Shown here: positions 34,681-43,710 of the stretch, in pieces
Numbering within the stretch: position 1 is the first letter of the stretch
Layout: each line of letters begins with the position of its first letter
Source: Pseudomonadales bacterium
GTDB taxonomy: Bacteria; Pseudomonadota; Gammaproteobacteria; Pseudomonadales; Pseudohongiellaceae
Direction: 5' to 3'
DNA length: 64,000 bases
NCBI GenBank assembly: GCA_024234365.1
Contig: JACKOK010000005.1
Location: forward strand, 62,001 to 126,000
The notes under the pieces: generated by a model
The model's input: only the letters and a program-made list of their open reading frames with translations
Databases searched by the model: none
What the model was told of the DNA's origin: nothing
Position numbers and translations under genes: made by a program

Positions 34681-35373
34681 ATGAGTGAAGTAACAAGCAA
34701 TCAGAACGCCCTGAACAGGGTACTGGCGGATTACTCGCTGACCCGCCAGCAGCAGGAACCCCAGAAAAACAATGATCTGGGACGTAACGAATTCCTGCGT
34801 CTGCTGGTGGCGCAACTGGAAAACCAGGACCCGACCAAGCCCCAGGACAACGGCGAGTTCGTGGCTCAACTGGCACAGTTCTCCTCGCTGGAAGAGGCCC
34901 AGAAGATGAGCGCGAGTTTTGAGAGCTTCAGCTCCGCCTTCCAGTCTTCCCAGCATCTGCAAGCAACGTCCCTGGTGGGGCGCCCCGTGCATGTGGAGAC
35001 GGACACCACGGCGTTGCTGGAAACCGGCGGCATCAGCGTGATTGCCGATCTGCCGCGCAGCACCGAGTTCGCTCAGCTCAGTGTGTACAACCAGTCCGGT
35101 GCGCTGGTGGAGAGTTTCAATCTGGGGCCACAGAGCGAAGGTCGCAACGAATTCATCTGGACGGGTTACGATGCCAACGATCAGCGTTTTCCCTCGGACG
35201 AGTACACCTTCCGCGTCAGCATTCCGGATGCCAGCGGTGATGGGGCAGAACAGGTAACAACCTACCTGAGCGCCAACGTCAACAGCGTCACCATTGAGCC
35301 GGGAGGTGGTTTGACACTGAACCTGGCGGGTGTGGGCCCGACACCGTTGTCCGAGGTTATCCAGATCAACTGA
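34681..35373 (+). CDS. flgD: Hook-capping (scaffold) protein FlgD
   Basis: A 230-aa protein starting MSEVTSNQNALNRV after AGGAGACGCTC. The N-terminal export part has LGRNEFLRLLVAQLENQDPT and FVAQLAQFSSLEEAQKMSAS, the FlgD signature. The C-terminal part has FLIDGEN/Fn3-like strands (NEFIWTGYDANDQRFPSDEY). FlgD caps the growing hook and falls off when FlgK is added. It has normal length, although the hook protein it must handle is about three times the usual size. Confidence 0.95.
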   Translation: MSEVTSNQNALNRVLADYSLTRQQQEPQKNNDLGRNEFLRLLVAQLENQDPTKPQDNGEFVAQLAQFSSLEEAQKMSASFESFSSAFQSSQHLQATSLVGRPVHVETDTTALLETGGISVIADLPRSTEFAQLSVYNQSGALVESFNLGPQSEGRNEFIWTGYDANDQRFPSDEYTFRVSIPDASGDGAEQVTTYLSANVNSVTIEPGGGLTLNLAGVGPTPLSEVIQIN

Positions 35374-35437
35374 ACGAAGTACCCGGCATTCGATTTTTAC
35401 ATATTGCAGTACCAGTCTCTGAGAAAGGGGTGAACAC

Positions 35438-38400
35438 ATGAGTTTTAACATCGGTTTGAGCGCACTGGCCGCAGCACAGGAAGAGATTGCTGTCACCGGT
35501 AACAATATCGCCAACGCCAGCACCAATGGCTTCAAATCTTCGCGTACCGAATTTGCGGACGTGTTTGCCGCGTCCGTGCTCGGTGGTGGGGCAAGTCAGA
35601 CCGGTGGCGGTGTCGGCGTGCAGGCGATTTCGCAAAACTTTTCCCAAGGCAATATTACCTTTACCGACAACACGCTGGACCTGGCGATCAACGGCAACGG
35701 TTTCTTTATCCTGCGCGGTGAGGACGGCAATGTGTTTACCCGGGCGGGCTCTTTCGGCACCGATCGTAATGGCAATATCGTCAACAGCCTCGGCGAGAAG
35801 CTGCAGGGTTTTGCGGCAACACCGGACGGCAAGGCATCTGGTGGTGGTCCGTTGACCGATCTGGTGGTGACCACGGGGGAGATTCCCCCTCAGGCAACGA
35901 CGCTGGTCAGCAGCCGCATCAACCTCGATGCCACCGCTTCGCCTTCTTCCATCATTGGCACCAAGGTTCTGTCGAACAGCGGCCAGTCAGGCGTTCCCCA
36001 GTTCGGTACCCGCGTGGCACGCCCCGCTGTCGTATCAGGAACCATCAGCACGGCAGGCACGGATTTCTCCGGCACCACCTCGGCCCGCACCGTGGGCACC
36101 TCCAACGTGTCCGGTGGCATTAATTTTACGGCAGGAACCGGTGCCCAGAGTTTTTCCATCAGCGTCAACGGTGGTCCCTTTCAGTCCATTGATCTTTCTG
36201 CGGTAAACGCGGCAGACGGCACAGCGGTGGTGGCCGCGGTGAATGCAGCCCTGGCGGGGGCCGGTTTCACCGGCGCCAATGCCATCGATGTATCACTGGA
36301 GAACAATCGTCTGGTGCTGCAAACCACCGCAACAGGGGATTCGTCCCGTATTACCATCAGCGCGGTGCAGGGCCTGGCCTCCAATATCGTCAGCGCGACA
36401 GACGTCAAGGGCAAGACCGCACCGCCCACGGGCTTCACGATTACGCTGGACGGGGTTTCCCGCAATATTGTCATCGACAAGAATTTCACCAATACCGGGG
36501 CGGCAGCACTGGCGCTGGGGGGCGGTTCGGGCTCCGGTAATGAGGCGCTGGAAGACTATATCCAGTCCCAGATCAACACCAGTGCCGCGCTGCTGGGCAA
36601 GGTCACGGTCTCCATCGATGCCAATGGCGCCATTCTCTTTGAGACCACGTCACAGACGGCCCAGACCTTGACGGTCAATCCGCTCAACTCCGTCAGTGGC
36701 GGCGTGAGCTTCGATCAGGTGGTGAGTTTTGCCACCACGAGACGAACCGGCACGCTGGATACCACGGACCTGGACTTCTCGACCGATAACACCAGCTTCA
36801 CGATCACGGTAGATGGGCAGAGCCTGCAGATCACCCTCGCGGATGACTACAATGCTTCCGGTGGGCCGTCTTCCATTCTCGGTGAATTTGCCGAGTCCGG
36901 TCTGGAGGCGCTGGAAGACGAGATTCAGAAACAGATCAATGCTTCCACTCTGCCGGGAGCCGTGAATGTCTCCGTCGGTTCCGATGGTCGCATCGTTTTC
37001 GAGATTACCGACTCGGATTACAAGTCCCTGAAAGTGGCGAGTGACAGCAAGCCCGCCCAGATACAGGGGGCGGTGAATGTCAGCAGTGGTTATGACTTCA
37101 GTGCCGACAATTACACCTTCACCATCACCTACGAAGACGCAACGCTGGGCACGGTGACCTCCAACGCCATTACCCTGGACCAGAAGTACGACACCGGGCA
37201 GGAAGTCATCGACGCTTTGCAGAATGAAATCAATACCGACACCAATTTTGCCTTCCCCCTGGGCAAGGAACAGGTTCGTGCCCGTCTGGACTCCGCGACC
37301 GGTCAGGTCATCATCGAGACGGTGGATACCGGCCCTTCGTCGGAATTGAACGTGGCGGTAACGGCGCCGGGGGCTGGTCCTTATGTCATCGGTAATCCGG
37401 GAGCACCGGTCAACGGCCAGGGCCCGGAGCTGGATTTCGCGAGCATCGTGACCTTCAACGGCAGCGAATTGAGCAATACCGGTGCCGCCGCAGTTGGCAA
37501 TGGGTATGCCGCTGAAACCATTCAGGTGACGGATGGTTCGGGAACCAAACAACTGGTCACGGTTGCCGCGGGTTCCACTGCCGCGCAGGTGGCCCAGCAG
37601 TTCTCCAACGTGCCGGGTATCACCGCCACCGCCAGCACCGTGGCCTATATCGTGGCCACCAATACCGGTGACCCGGAGAACAAGGGGGCAGGCAGCAGCG
37701 GTGTCATCCCCAACCTGCCACTGAACTTCACCATCAACGGCAGCGAGTTTGAGACCCCTTTGTCAGACCCTAACGACCGTCTGCAGGATCTGGTGAACCA
37801 GATCAATGGCTCCACCGGCAATCTCAGTGCCCGTCTTGTGACCCTGGATTCGGGAACACAATTGCTGGAGGTCACCGAGAACAACGGTGCCAACCTGGTA
37901 TTTACCGGCGGGGCGAACGGCAAGGGTGCCATCACCATCGGTGCTTCCACCCGCGACCCGGTCAGCGGCGAACTGGTCTATGACGATTCGGTAGCCACGA
38001 AGCAGATCGCCAACCTCGCCAACCTGAGCAATGACGGCGTGGTTGTCGGGGGGGTGGTGGAGTTCACGCTCGATGAGAACGTGGTGATGGTGGATGCTGC
38101 CAAATCCCCAAGCGGCGTGGATATTCTGCCCGTGAATAACAGTATCTTCGGCAATATCAGCGATTCCGATGCGCTGGTGGGGACGCAGTTCGAACTGAAC
38201 ACCTTTGACCCGCTGAACCCGGAAACCTATTACCGATCCACCGCCGTGGCGATTTTCGATACGGTCGGTATTCAACATACCCTGACGCAGTATTTCGTCA
38301 AGGAGCGTGCAAATGGGGCGGGAGATGTTGGTGGCGTCTGGAGCGTGTATTTCCAGATCGACGGCAAGGATATCGGCTACGATCCGGGCGGTCTGGACAC

Positions 38401-39007
38401 CACGCCAGTGCTTGCCAAGGCGACCGTTCGCTTCAATGAGGCCGGTTTATATGACCAGACTCAGGACCCGATCTACGTCACCAACTGGACTCCGCTGGAC
38501 AGTGCCGGCAAGCCCTCCGGTGCCGGGCCTGTTCCGGGCAACACCACGGTGGCGGAGTTGACCACCAACTCCAACTTCCGCATCGACCTGACCAAGATGA
38601 CTCAATACGGCGGTGATTTCTCGGTGTTGTCCAACACCCAGAACGGTTTCGCCAAGGGGCAGTTGACCGGTCTGGATATCAATGACCGTGGCGCTATCTT
38701 CGCCCGTTTCTCCAATGGCCAGTCAACCATTCTGGGTGAGGTGGCGCTGGCCAAGTTTGATGATCAGTCCAAGCTCGCCAATGCCGGTGGCACGCGCTTC
38801 TCGGAAACCTCGGCTTCGGGTACCGGCACACCCAGTGGCGCAGGCACGGCAGGTCTGGGCGTGATTCAGTCGGGTGCACTGGAGGATTCCAACGTGGATC
38901 TGTCCGAACAACTGGTGCAATTGATCGTCTCGCAGCGCAACTTCCAGGCGGCGGCACAGATCATCGAATCCGCAGACACCGCCACACAGACCATTATCAA
39001 TCTGTAA
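35438..39007 (+). CDS. flgE: Very large flagellar hook protein FlgE (1189 aa)
   Basis: The ends are ordinary: MSFNIGLSALAAAQEEIAVT and NIANASTNGFKSSRTEF (residues 1-40), a second FlgE block DLAINGNGFFILRGEDGN (near 83), and the C-terminal DSNVDLSEQLVQLIVSQRNF then AAQIIESADTATQTI. E. coli FlgE is about 400 aa. Between residues 200 and about 900 lie inserted beta-rich modules: about 226-312 (GGINFTAGTGAQSFSISVNG), 329-418, 438-533 (DLDFSTDNTSFTITVDGQSL) and 549-641 (GYDFSADNYTFTITYEDATL). Each runs from an x-DFSxxNxxFxIxVDG strand to a G-I-F-E-T strand. Similar modules occur in FlgK, FliC and FliD. GAAAGGGG precedes the ATG. Confidence 0.93.
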   Translation: MSFNIGLSALAAAQEEIAVTGNNIANASTNGFKSSRTEFADVFAASVLGGGASQTGGGVGVQAISQNFSQGNITFTDNTLDLAINGNGFFILRGEDGNVFTRAGSFGTDRNGNIVNSLGEKLQGFAATPDGKASGGGPLTDLVVTTGEIPPQATTLVSSRINLDATASPSSIIGTKVLSNSGQSGVPQFGTRVARPAVVSGTISTAGTDFSGTTSARTVGTSNVSGGINFTAGTGAQSFSISVNGGPFQSIDLSAVNAADGTAVVAAVNAALAGAGFTGANAIDVSLENNRLVLQTTATGDSSRITISAVQGLASNIVSATDVKGKTAPPTGFTITLDGVSRNIVIDKNFTNTGAAALALGGGSGSGNEALEDYIQSQINTSAALLGKVTVSIDANGAILFETTSQTAQTLTVNPLNSVSGGVSFDQVVSFATTRRTGTLDTTDLDFSTDNTSFTITVDGQSLQITLADDYNASGGPSSILGEFAESGLEALEDEIQKQINASTLPGAVNVSVGSDGRIVFEITDSDYKSLKVASDSKPAQIQGAVNVSSGYDFSADNYTFTITYEDATLGTVTSNAITLDQKYDTGQEVIDALQNEINTDTNFAFPLGKEQVRARLDSATGQVIIETVDTGPSSELNVAVTAPGAGPYVIGNPGAPVNGQGPELDFASIVTFNGSELSNTGAAAVGNGYAAETIQVTDGSGTKQLVTVAAGSTAAQVAQQFSNVPGITATASTVAYIVATNTGDPENKGAGSSGVIPNLPLNFTINGSEFETPLSDPNDRLQDLVNQINGSTGNLSARLVTLDSGTQLLEVTENNGANLVFTGGANGKGAITIGASTRDPVSGELVYDDSVATKQIANLANLSNDGVVVGGVVEFTLDENVVMVDAAKSPSGVDILPVNNSIFGNISDSDALVGTQFELNTFDPLNPETYYRSTAVAIFDTVGIQHTLTQYFVKERANGAGDVGGVWSVYFQIDGKDIGYDPGGLDTTPVLAKATVRFNEAGLYDQTQDPIYVTNWTPLDSAGKPSGAGPVPGNTTVAELTTNSNFRIDLTKMTQYGGDFSVLSNTQNGFAKGQLTGLDINDRGAIFARFSNGQSTILGEVALAKFDDQSKLANAGGTRFSETSASGTGTPSGAGTAGLGVIQSGALEDSNVDLSEQLVQLIVSQRNFQAAAQIIESADTATQTIINL

Positions 39008-39047
39008 CACGGGCAACCTGGCCCTGTAATGAGTAGAGGATAGGCAA

Positions 39048-39788
39048 ATGGACAAGGCGCTTTATGTCGGCATGAATGCCGCGTCGCAGAACATGCTGGC
39101 GCAGGCCGTGAATGCCAACAATCTGGCCAATGCGAGCACGACCGGTTTCCGTTCGGACTTCTCGCAGGCGCTGGCCTTGCAAGTGCAGGGGGACGGCTAT
39201 CTGTCCCGTGCCTACAACCAGTCCGAGACGCCGGCTTCCGATTTTGCACAGGGGCCGCTGCGACAGACTGGTAACGATATGGATATCGCCATTCAGGGCG
39301 AGGGCTGGATCAGCGTTGTCGCCCGCGATGGTTCCGAGGCCTATAGCCGTGCCGGCGAGCTGACACTCAGCCCCCTGGGGGAACTGATGACTGCCGATGG
39401 CCTGCCGGTGCTGGGCAACGCAGGGCCGATTGCGCTGCCTCCCTTTGAGAAACTGGAAATCGGCAATGACGGCACGCTGTCCATTCGTGAACTGGGGCAG
39501 GGGCCACAGGTCATGTCGGTGCTGGATCGCATCAAACTGGTAAACCCGAATACCCAGGATCTGGTGAAGGGGGCAGATGGCCTGTTTCGTCGCCGTGATG
39601 GTGCCGAGGAGATTGCCGATGGCAATGTGCGTGTTGCTGCCGGTTATCTGGAAGGCAGCAATGTCAATGTCGTAGACGCGATGGTGGAAATGATTGCTCT
39701 GACCCGTAACTACGAACTCAATATCAAACTGATGCAGACAGCGGAACGAAATTCCGAGGCCGCGGCCACTCTGCTGAGAATTCAATAA
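39048..39788 (+). CDS. flgF: Flagellar proximal rod protein FlgF
   Basis: A 246-aa rod protein: MDKALYVGMNAASQNMLAQA, AVNANNLANASTTGFRSDFS, DMDIAIQGEGWISVVARDGS, SRAGELTLSPLGELMTADGL and the C-terminal SNVNVVDAMVEMIALTRNYE. These are all standard for FlgF, including length (about 250). It follows the large flgE by 40 bases and is followed by flgG after 14. Confidence 0.96.
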   Translation: MDKALYVGMNAASQNMLAQAVNANNLANASTTGFRSDFSQALALQVQGDGYLSRAYNQSETPASDFAQGPLRQTGNDMDIAIQGEGWISVVARDGSEAYSRAGELTLSPLGELMTADGLPVLGNAGPIALPPFEKLEIGNDGTLSIRELGQGPQVMSVLDRIKLVNPNTQDLVKGADGLFRRRDGAEEIADGNVRVAAGYLEGSNVNVVDAMVEMIALTRNYELNIKLMQTAERNSEAAATLLRIQ

Positions 39789-39802
39789 GCAAGGATCACA
39801 TC

Positions 39803-40588
39803 ATGCATCCCGCTCTCTATGTCTCCAAAACCGGGCTCAGTGCCCAGGACAAACAGCTCACGAGCCTGTCGAACAACCTCTCCAACGTGGCCACCACCGG
39901 CTTCAAACGTGATCGCGTGGTGTTTCAGGACCTGCTGTACCAGATTTATCGTCAGCCGGGTGGCAACTCTACCCAGGACACGCTGCTGCCCTCCGGTATG
40001 CAGATGGGGACCGGGGTGCGCACGGTGGGCACACAGAAGGTGTTCTCCCAGGGCGCATTGCAGACCACGGAAGAAACGCTGGACGTGGCCATTAATGGCC
40101 GCGGCTTTTTCCAGATCACCATGCCCGATGGCACGGCGGCCTACACCCGTGATGGTCAGTTCCAGCTCAGTGCGGAAGGGCAACTGGTGACGACTGACGG
40201 ACTGATTGTGGCGCCGGGCATCAGCATTCCCATCAATGCCAGTACAGTGACCATTGGTACCGATGGCACCGTGACGGCGGTGGTGGCAGGCGAAACCGCA
40301 TCCACCCAGGTGGGCAACCTGACCCTGGTGGATTTCGTGAACCCATCCGGTCTGCAGGCCATGGGGGGCAATCTGTTCCGCGAAACGGTTGCCAGTGGCA
40401 GCCCGCAGGAATCCACCCCCGGCACCAATGGCCTGGGCTCTCTGGAGCAGGGCTTGCTGGAAAACTCCAACGTGGACGTGGTGGAGGAGCTGGTCAATAT
40501 GATTACCACCCAGCGTGCCTACGAGATGAACTCCCGCGTGATCTCCACAGCGGATCAGATGCTGCAGTTCATCAGCCAGAATCTGTAA
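39803..40588 (+). CDS. flgG: Flagellar distal rod protein FlgG
   Basis: A 261-aa protein: MHPALYVSKTGLSAQDKQLT, SNNLSNVATTGFKRDRVVFQ, LLYQIYRQPGGNSTQD (the FlgG-specific segment that sets rod length and rigidity), GTGVRTVGTQKVFSQGALQT and the C-terminal SNVDVVEELVNMITTQRAYE. Length equals E. coli FlgG (260), so the distal rod is not enlarged although the hook is. AAGGATCACATC precedes the ATG. Confidence 0.97.
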   Translation: MHPALYVSKTGLSAQDKQLTSLSNNLSNVATTGFKRDRVVFQDLLYQIYRQPGGNSTQDTLLPSGMQMGTGVRTVGTQKVFSQGALQTTEETLDVAINGRGFFQITMPDGTAAYTRDGQFQLSAEGQLVTTDGLIVAPGISIPINASTVTIGTDGTVTAVVAGETASTQVGNLTLVDFVNPSGLQAMGGNLFRETVASGSPQESTPGTNGLGSLEQGLLENSNVDVVEELVNMITTQRAYEMNSRVISTADQMLQFISQNL

Positions 40589-40624
40589 CAGACGTTTCGA
40601 ACAGAGAGTTTCAGGAGCCTTGCC

Positions 40625-41305
40625 ATGAAGACAGGAATTCCGGCCATCATTCTGACTTTACCCCTGCTGGTGGCCTGCACGGCGACACCAAGCAACTATC
40701 CCGAGCCGAATGATCCCCGTTATGCCCCGGTGATGACGCCAACCCCGGTCACGCCCGTGCAGCAGACTGGCCTGATCTACACCCGCAACAGCGCGGTGGA
40801 TCTGTATCAGCGCCGTGCGCATCGGGTGGGGGATGTGCTGACCATCAGCCTTAACGAAGCAACGACAGCAAGAAAGTCGTCCGGCACTTCCTTCACCAAG
40901 GAGAATGCAACGGCACTGGGCAACAACAATGTGCTGGGCACCGGCTTCATGAATTCCGGCCTGGCGCTGAACGGCGATATAGCCAGCAGCGTGGATTTTC
41001 AGGGCAGTGGCGAAGCTGACCAGAGCAATCAACTGGTCGGCAGTATCACCGTGACGGTCTCCAATGTGTTGCCCAACGGCCTTCTTGAAGTGCGTGGTGA
41101 GAAGTGGTTGCAGCTGAATCGCGGTAACGAGTTCATCCGCATCAGCGGCCTGGTGCGCAAGGAAGATATCGCGCCCGACAACAGCATTCTGTCAACGCGG
41201 GTGGCAGACGTGCGCATTGCCTACAGCGGCACCGGCACGCTGGCGGAGTCCGGGGAAGCAGGCTGGGTCACCAAATTCTTTGCGAGTGAGTTCTGGCCCT
41301 TCTGA
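40625..41305 (+). CDS. flgH: Flagellar L-ring lipoprotein FlgH
   Basis: A 226-aa outer-membrane lipoprotein with lipobox LLVAC (Cys at residue 18). Family text: AVDLYQRRAHRVGDVLTISL, NEATTARKSSGTSFTKEN, LVGSITVTVSNVLPNGLLEV and RGEKWLQLNRGNEFIRISGL. These form the L-ring bushing. AGGAGCC precedes the ATG. Confidence 0.96.
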   Translation: MKTGIPAIILTLPLLVACTATPSNYPEPNDPRYAPVMTPTPVTPVQQTGLIYTRNSAVDLYQRRAHRVGDVLTISLNEATTARKSSGTSFTKENATALGNNNVLGTGFMNSGLALNGDIASSVDFQGSGEADQSNQLVGSITVTVSNVLPNGLLEVRGEKWLQLNRGNEFIRISGLVRKEDIAPDNSILSTRVADVRIAYSGTGTLAESGEAGWVTKFFASEFWPF

Positions 41306-41362
41306 TTGGAGTGTTGTCACTCCGAAGCTGTATGAAACGAGAGTCTTGAAACAGGTATTCCT

Positions 41363-42502
41363 ATGATTATTCGCATGCTGACATTGACCCAAAGCCCCGC
41401 GCTGATGCTGTTGCTGAGCGCTTTGCTGAATCTGTCCGTTTTCGTACCCCAGGCCAGTGCTGACCGGCTCAAGGATATCGCGAGCCTGCAGGGCGTGCAG
41501 TCCAACCAGTTGGTGGGCGTGGGTCTGGTCACGGGGCTGGACGGAACGGGGGACCAGACGACCCAGGCGCCGTTCACGGCGGAATCCTTCCGCGCCTATC
41601 TGAACCAGTTCGGCATTCCGCTTCCCCAGGGGCAGAACTTCCAGTTGCGCAATGTTGCTGTGGTATCGGTGCAGGCGGAACTGCCGGCCTTCACCAAACC
41701 CGGTCAAACCATTGATGTCACGGTGTCCTCTCTGGCCAATGCCGGCAGCCTGCGCGGAGGCACGCTTGAGCGGACCTTCCTGCAGGGGGTGGACGGCGAG
41801 GTTTATGCCATTGCCCAGGGCAATCTCATCGTGGGCGGCCTGGGGGTCGGTGCGGCGGATGGTTCCAGCATCACCATCAATGTCCCCAGTGTGGGGCGTA
41901 TTCCCGGTGGCGCCACGGCGGTACAGGAAGTGGTGACCGCCTTCGGTTTTGGCGACAGCATTGTGTTCAATCTCAAGCGCGCCGACTTCACCACGGCCAA
42001 GCGTGTGTCTCAGGCCATCAATGAATTCCTGGGCGAGGGCAGTGCCAACGCGCTGGACGCCGTGTCCATCGAGGTTTCCGCCCCCATGGATATGCAGACC
42101 CGGGTGGCCTTTGTCTCCGAGCTGGAGAACCTGCAGGTGGAGCAGGGAGCAGAAGTGGCGCGGGTAATCGTCAATTCACGCACGGGCACCATCGTCATCG
42201 GCGAACAGGTGCGGGTTTCCCCGGCAGCGGTGACGCATGGCAGCCTGACGGTCACCATCTCCGAGAGCCTGCAGGTCAGCCAGCCCAATGCGCTGGCCGC
42301 AGGAGACACCGTGGTCGTGCCCCAGTCCGATCTTGGGGTGGCGCAGGCCAGCAATCGCATGTTCCTGTTTGATACTGGCACCACGCTGTCCGACATCGTG
42401 CAGGCCATCAATGCCGTGGGAGCCGCCCCCGGAGACCTCACCGCCATACTGGAAGCCCTCAAACAGTCCGGCTCCCTCAAGGCCGATCTTATCGTCATCT
42501 GA
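41363..42502 (+). CDS. flgI: Flagellar P-ring protein FlgI
   Basis: A 379-aa periplasmic protein with a signal peptide ending VPQASA near residue 33, then DRLKDIASLQGVQSNQLVGV, GLVTGLDGTGDQT, NVAVVSVQAELPAFTKPGQT, IDVTVSSLANAGSLRGGTLE and the C-terminal VQAINAVGAAPGDLTAILEA. Length is usual (365-380). A candidate terminator follows within 20 bases, so it probably ends the flgB operon. Confidence 0.97.
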   Translation: MIIRMLTLTQSPALMLLLSALLNLSVFVPQASADRLKDIASLQGVQSNQLVGVGLVTGLDGTGDQTTQAPFTAESFRAYLNQFGIPLPQGQNFQLRNVAVVSVQAELPAFTKPGQTIDVTVSSLANAGSLRGGTLERTFLQGVDGEVYAIAQGNLIVGGLGVGAADGSSITINVPSVGRIPGGATAVQEVVTAFGFGDSIVFNLKRADFTTAKRVSQAINEFLGEGSANALDAVSIEVSAPMDMQTRVAFVSELENLQVEQGAEVARVIVNSRTGTIVIGEQVRVSPAAVTHGSLTVTISESLQVSQPNALAAGDTVVVPQSDLGVAQASNRMFLFDTGTTLSDIVQAINAVGAAPGDLTAILEALKQSGSLKADLIVI

Positions 42503-42518
42503 GGGCGAAGCCCAAGCA

Positions 42519-42562
42519 CAGAAACCCGCGCGTGGCTGGGCAGCCATGACGCGGGTTTTCTG
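42519..42562 (+). terminator. Terminator after flgI
   Basis: CAGAAACCCGCG (42519-42530) pairs with CGCGGGTTTTCTG (42550-42562) with one bulged base. The loop holds a nested hairpin TGGCT-GGGC-AGCCA. The T-run (TTTT) lies in the right arm, so strength is uncertain. Confidence 0.5.
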
Positions 42563-42600
42563 CATTCTGGCATCGCTCTTGCTATATCCCTGTCATAGCG

Positions 42601-42626
42601 TCAAATCAGCGCATTACTGCCGTTTT
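42601..42626 (+). promoter_or_regulatory. Weak sigma-28-like site before flgJKL
   Basis: TCAAATCA (42601-42608) and GCCGTTTT (42619-42626) resemble the two elements, but the spacer is 10 instead of 11 bases and the -10 matches only in GCCG. Its position between the flgI terminator and flgJ fits a late-gene start. Confidence 0.3.
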
Positions 42627-42727
42627 TTGCGGTATTCGCGGGTAAAAGCTGCCGCCGGATCGGGCAACAGTCCTTGCAAGGGCAAGGAATTGCCGCCGCG
42701 TGGCAGCACAGGACAGGATCAGGGCAG

Positions 42728-43699
42728 ATGGTCAGCACAGTAGACAATCAGGCGGTATACACCGATCTCTCGGGGCTCAACTCGATAGCGCGGCTGGGGC
42801 GTGAGAATACCCCAGAGGCCATGCGTCAGGTTGCGCAGCAGTTCGAGTCGATTTTCCTGAACATCATGCTCAAGGCCATGCGCGACAGCAATGCGGTGTT
42901 TGCCGAGGGCAATTATCTGCAAAGCAATGAAATGGAATTTCACCAGCAGAACTTCGATAACCAGCTCAGCCTGAGCCTGAGCCAGCGGGGCGGCCTGGGC
43001 CTGGCGGATGTGCTCTATGAACAGATGATGGGGCAGTACGGGGCGGCAGGCACGGCCCGGGAGGCCCGTTCCGGGAATGGGCCCGCCCTGAAACCCCGCG
43101 AAGAAAACGCACAGCACAATCCAGGCGTGCAGCGTGTGCTGGAGGAGCTGGGCATTGCGGAACCGGCACATGTTCCCATCGGAAAACCTGCCTCTGATGC
43201 GGGTATCGATTCACCGGAAGACTTCGTCAGAACCCTCTATCCGATTGCCGAGGAGGCGGCGGGCAGCATTGGCGTAGACCCACGGGTGCTGCTGGCTCAA
43301 TCCGCGCTGGAGACAGGTTGGGGCCGAAGAATGATAGCGATGCCGGATGGCAGCAATTCACACAATCTGTTTGGCATCAAGGCGGACTCGCGTTGGTCCG
43401 GCGCTGAAGCCGTTGCCACCACGCATGAGATCCATAACGATCATTCGGTGGTGCAGAACGCCCGTTTTCGCTCCTATGCCTCCTATGAAGAGAGTTTCCG
43501 TGATTATGTGAAATTCCTGCAGGAGAACCCGCGCTATCAAGAGGCACTGGACAGCAGCCACGATGCCAACGCCTTCACCCGCGAGCTGCAGGAAGCCGGT
43601 TATGCCACGGACCCGATATACGCCCAGAAGATCACGGGTGTCATGAACAGCAGGATCATGCAGAACAGCCTGGCGCAGATGCAGGCTGGAGCAGACTGA
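42728..43699 (+). CDS. flgJ: Flagellar rod-cap and muramidase/glucosaminidase FlgJ
   Basis: A 323-aa protein starting MVSTVDNQAVY after AGGATCAGGGCAG. The N-terminal rod-binding part has MRQVAQQFESIFLNIMLKAM. The C-terminal glucosaminidase domain has GVDPRVLLAQSALETGWGRR (catalytic Glu near residue 197), SHNLFGIKA and ARFRSYASYEESFRDYVKFL. It opens the peptidoglycan for the rod. It follows the flgI terminator and precedes flgK by 11 bases. Confidence 0.95.
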   Translation: MVSTVDNQAVYTDLSGLNSIARLGRENTPEAMRQVAQQFESIFLNIMLKAMRDSNAVFAEGNYLQSNEMEFHQQNFDNQLSLSLSQRGGLGLADVLYEQMMGQYGAAGTAREARSGNGPALKPREENAQHNPGVQRVLEELGIAEPAHVPIGKPASDAGIDSPEDFVRTLYPIAEEAAGSIGVDPRVLLAQSALETGWGRRMIAMPDGSNSHNLFGIKADSRWSGAEAVATTHEIHNDHSVVQNARFRSYASYEESFRDYVKFLQENPRYQEALDSSHDANAFTRELQEAGYATDPIYAQKITGVMNSRIMQNSLAQMQAGAD

Positions 43700-43710
43700 G
43701 GAACGCATGA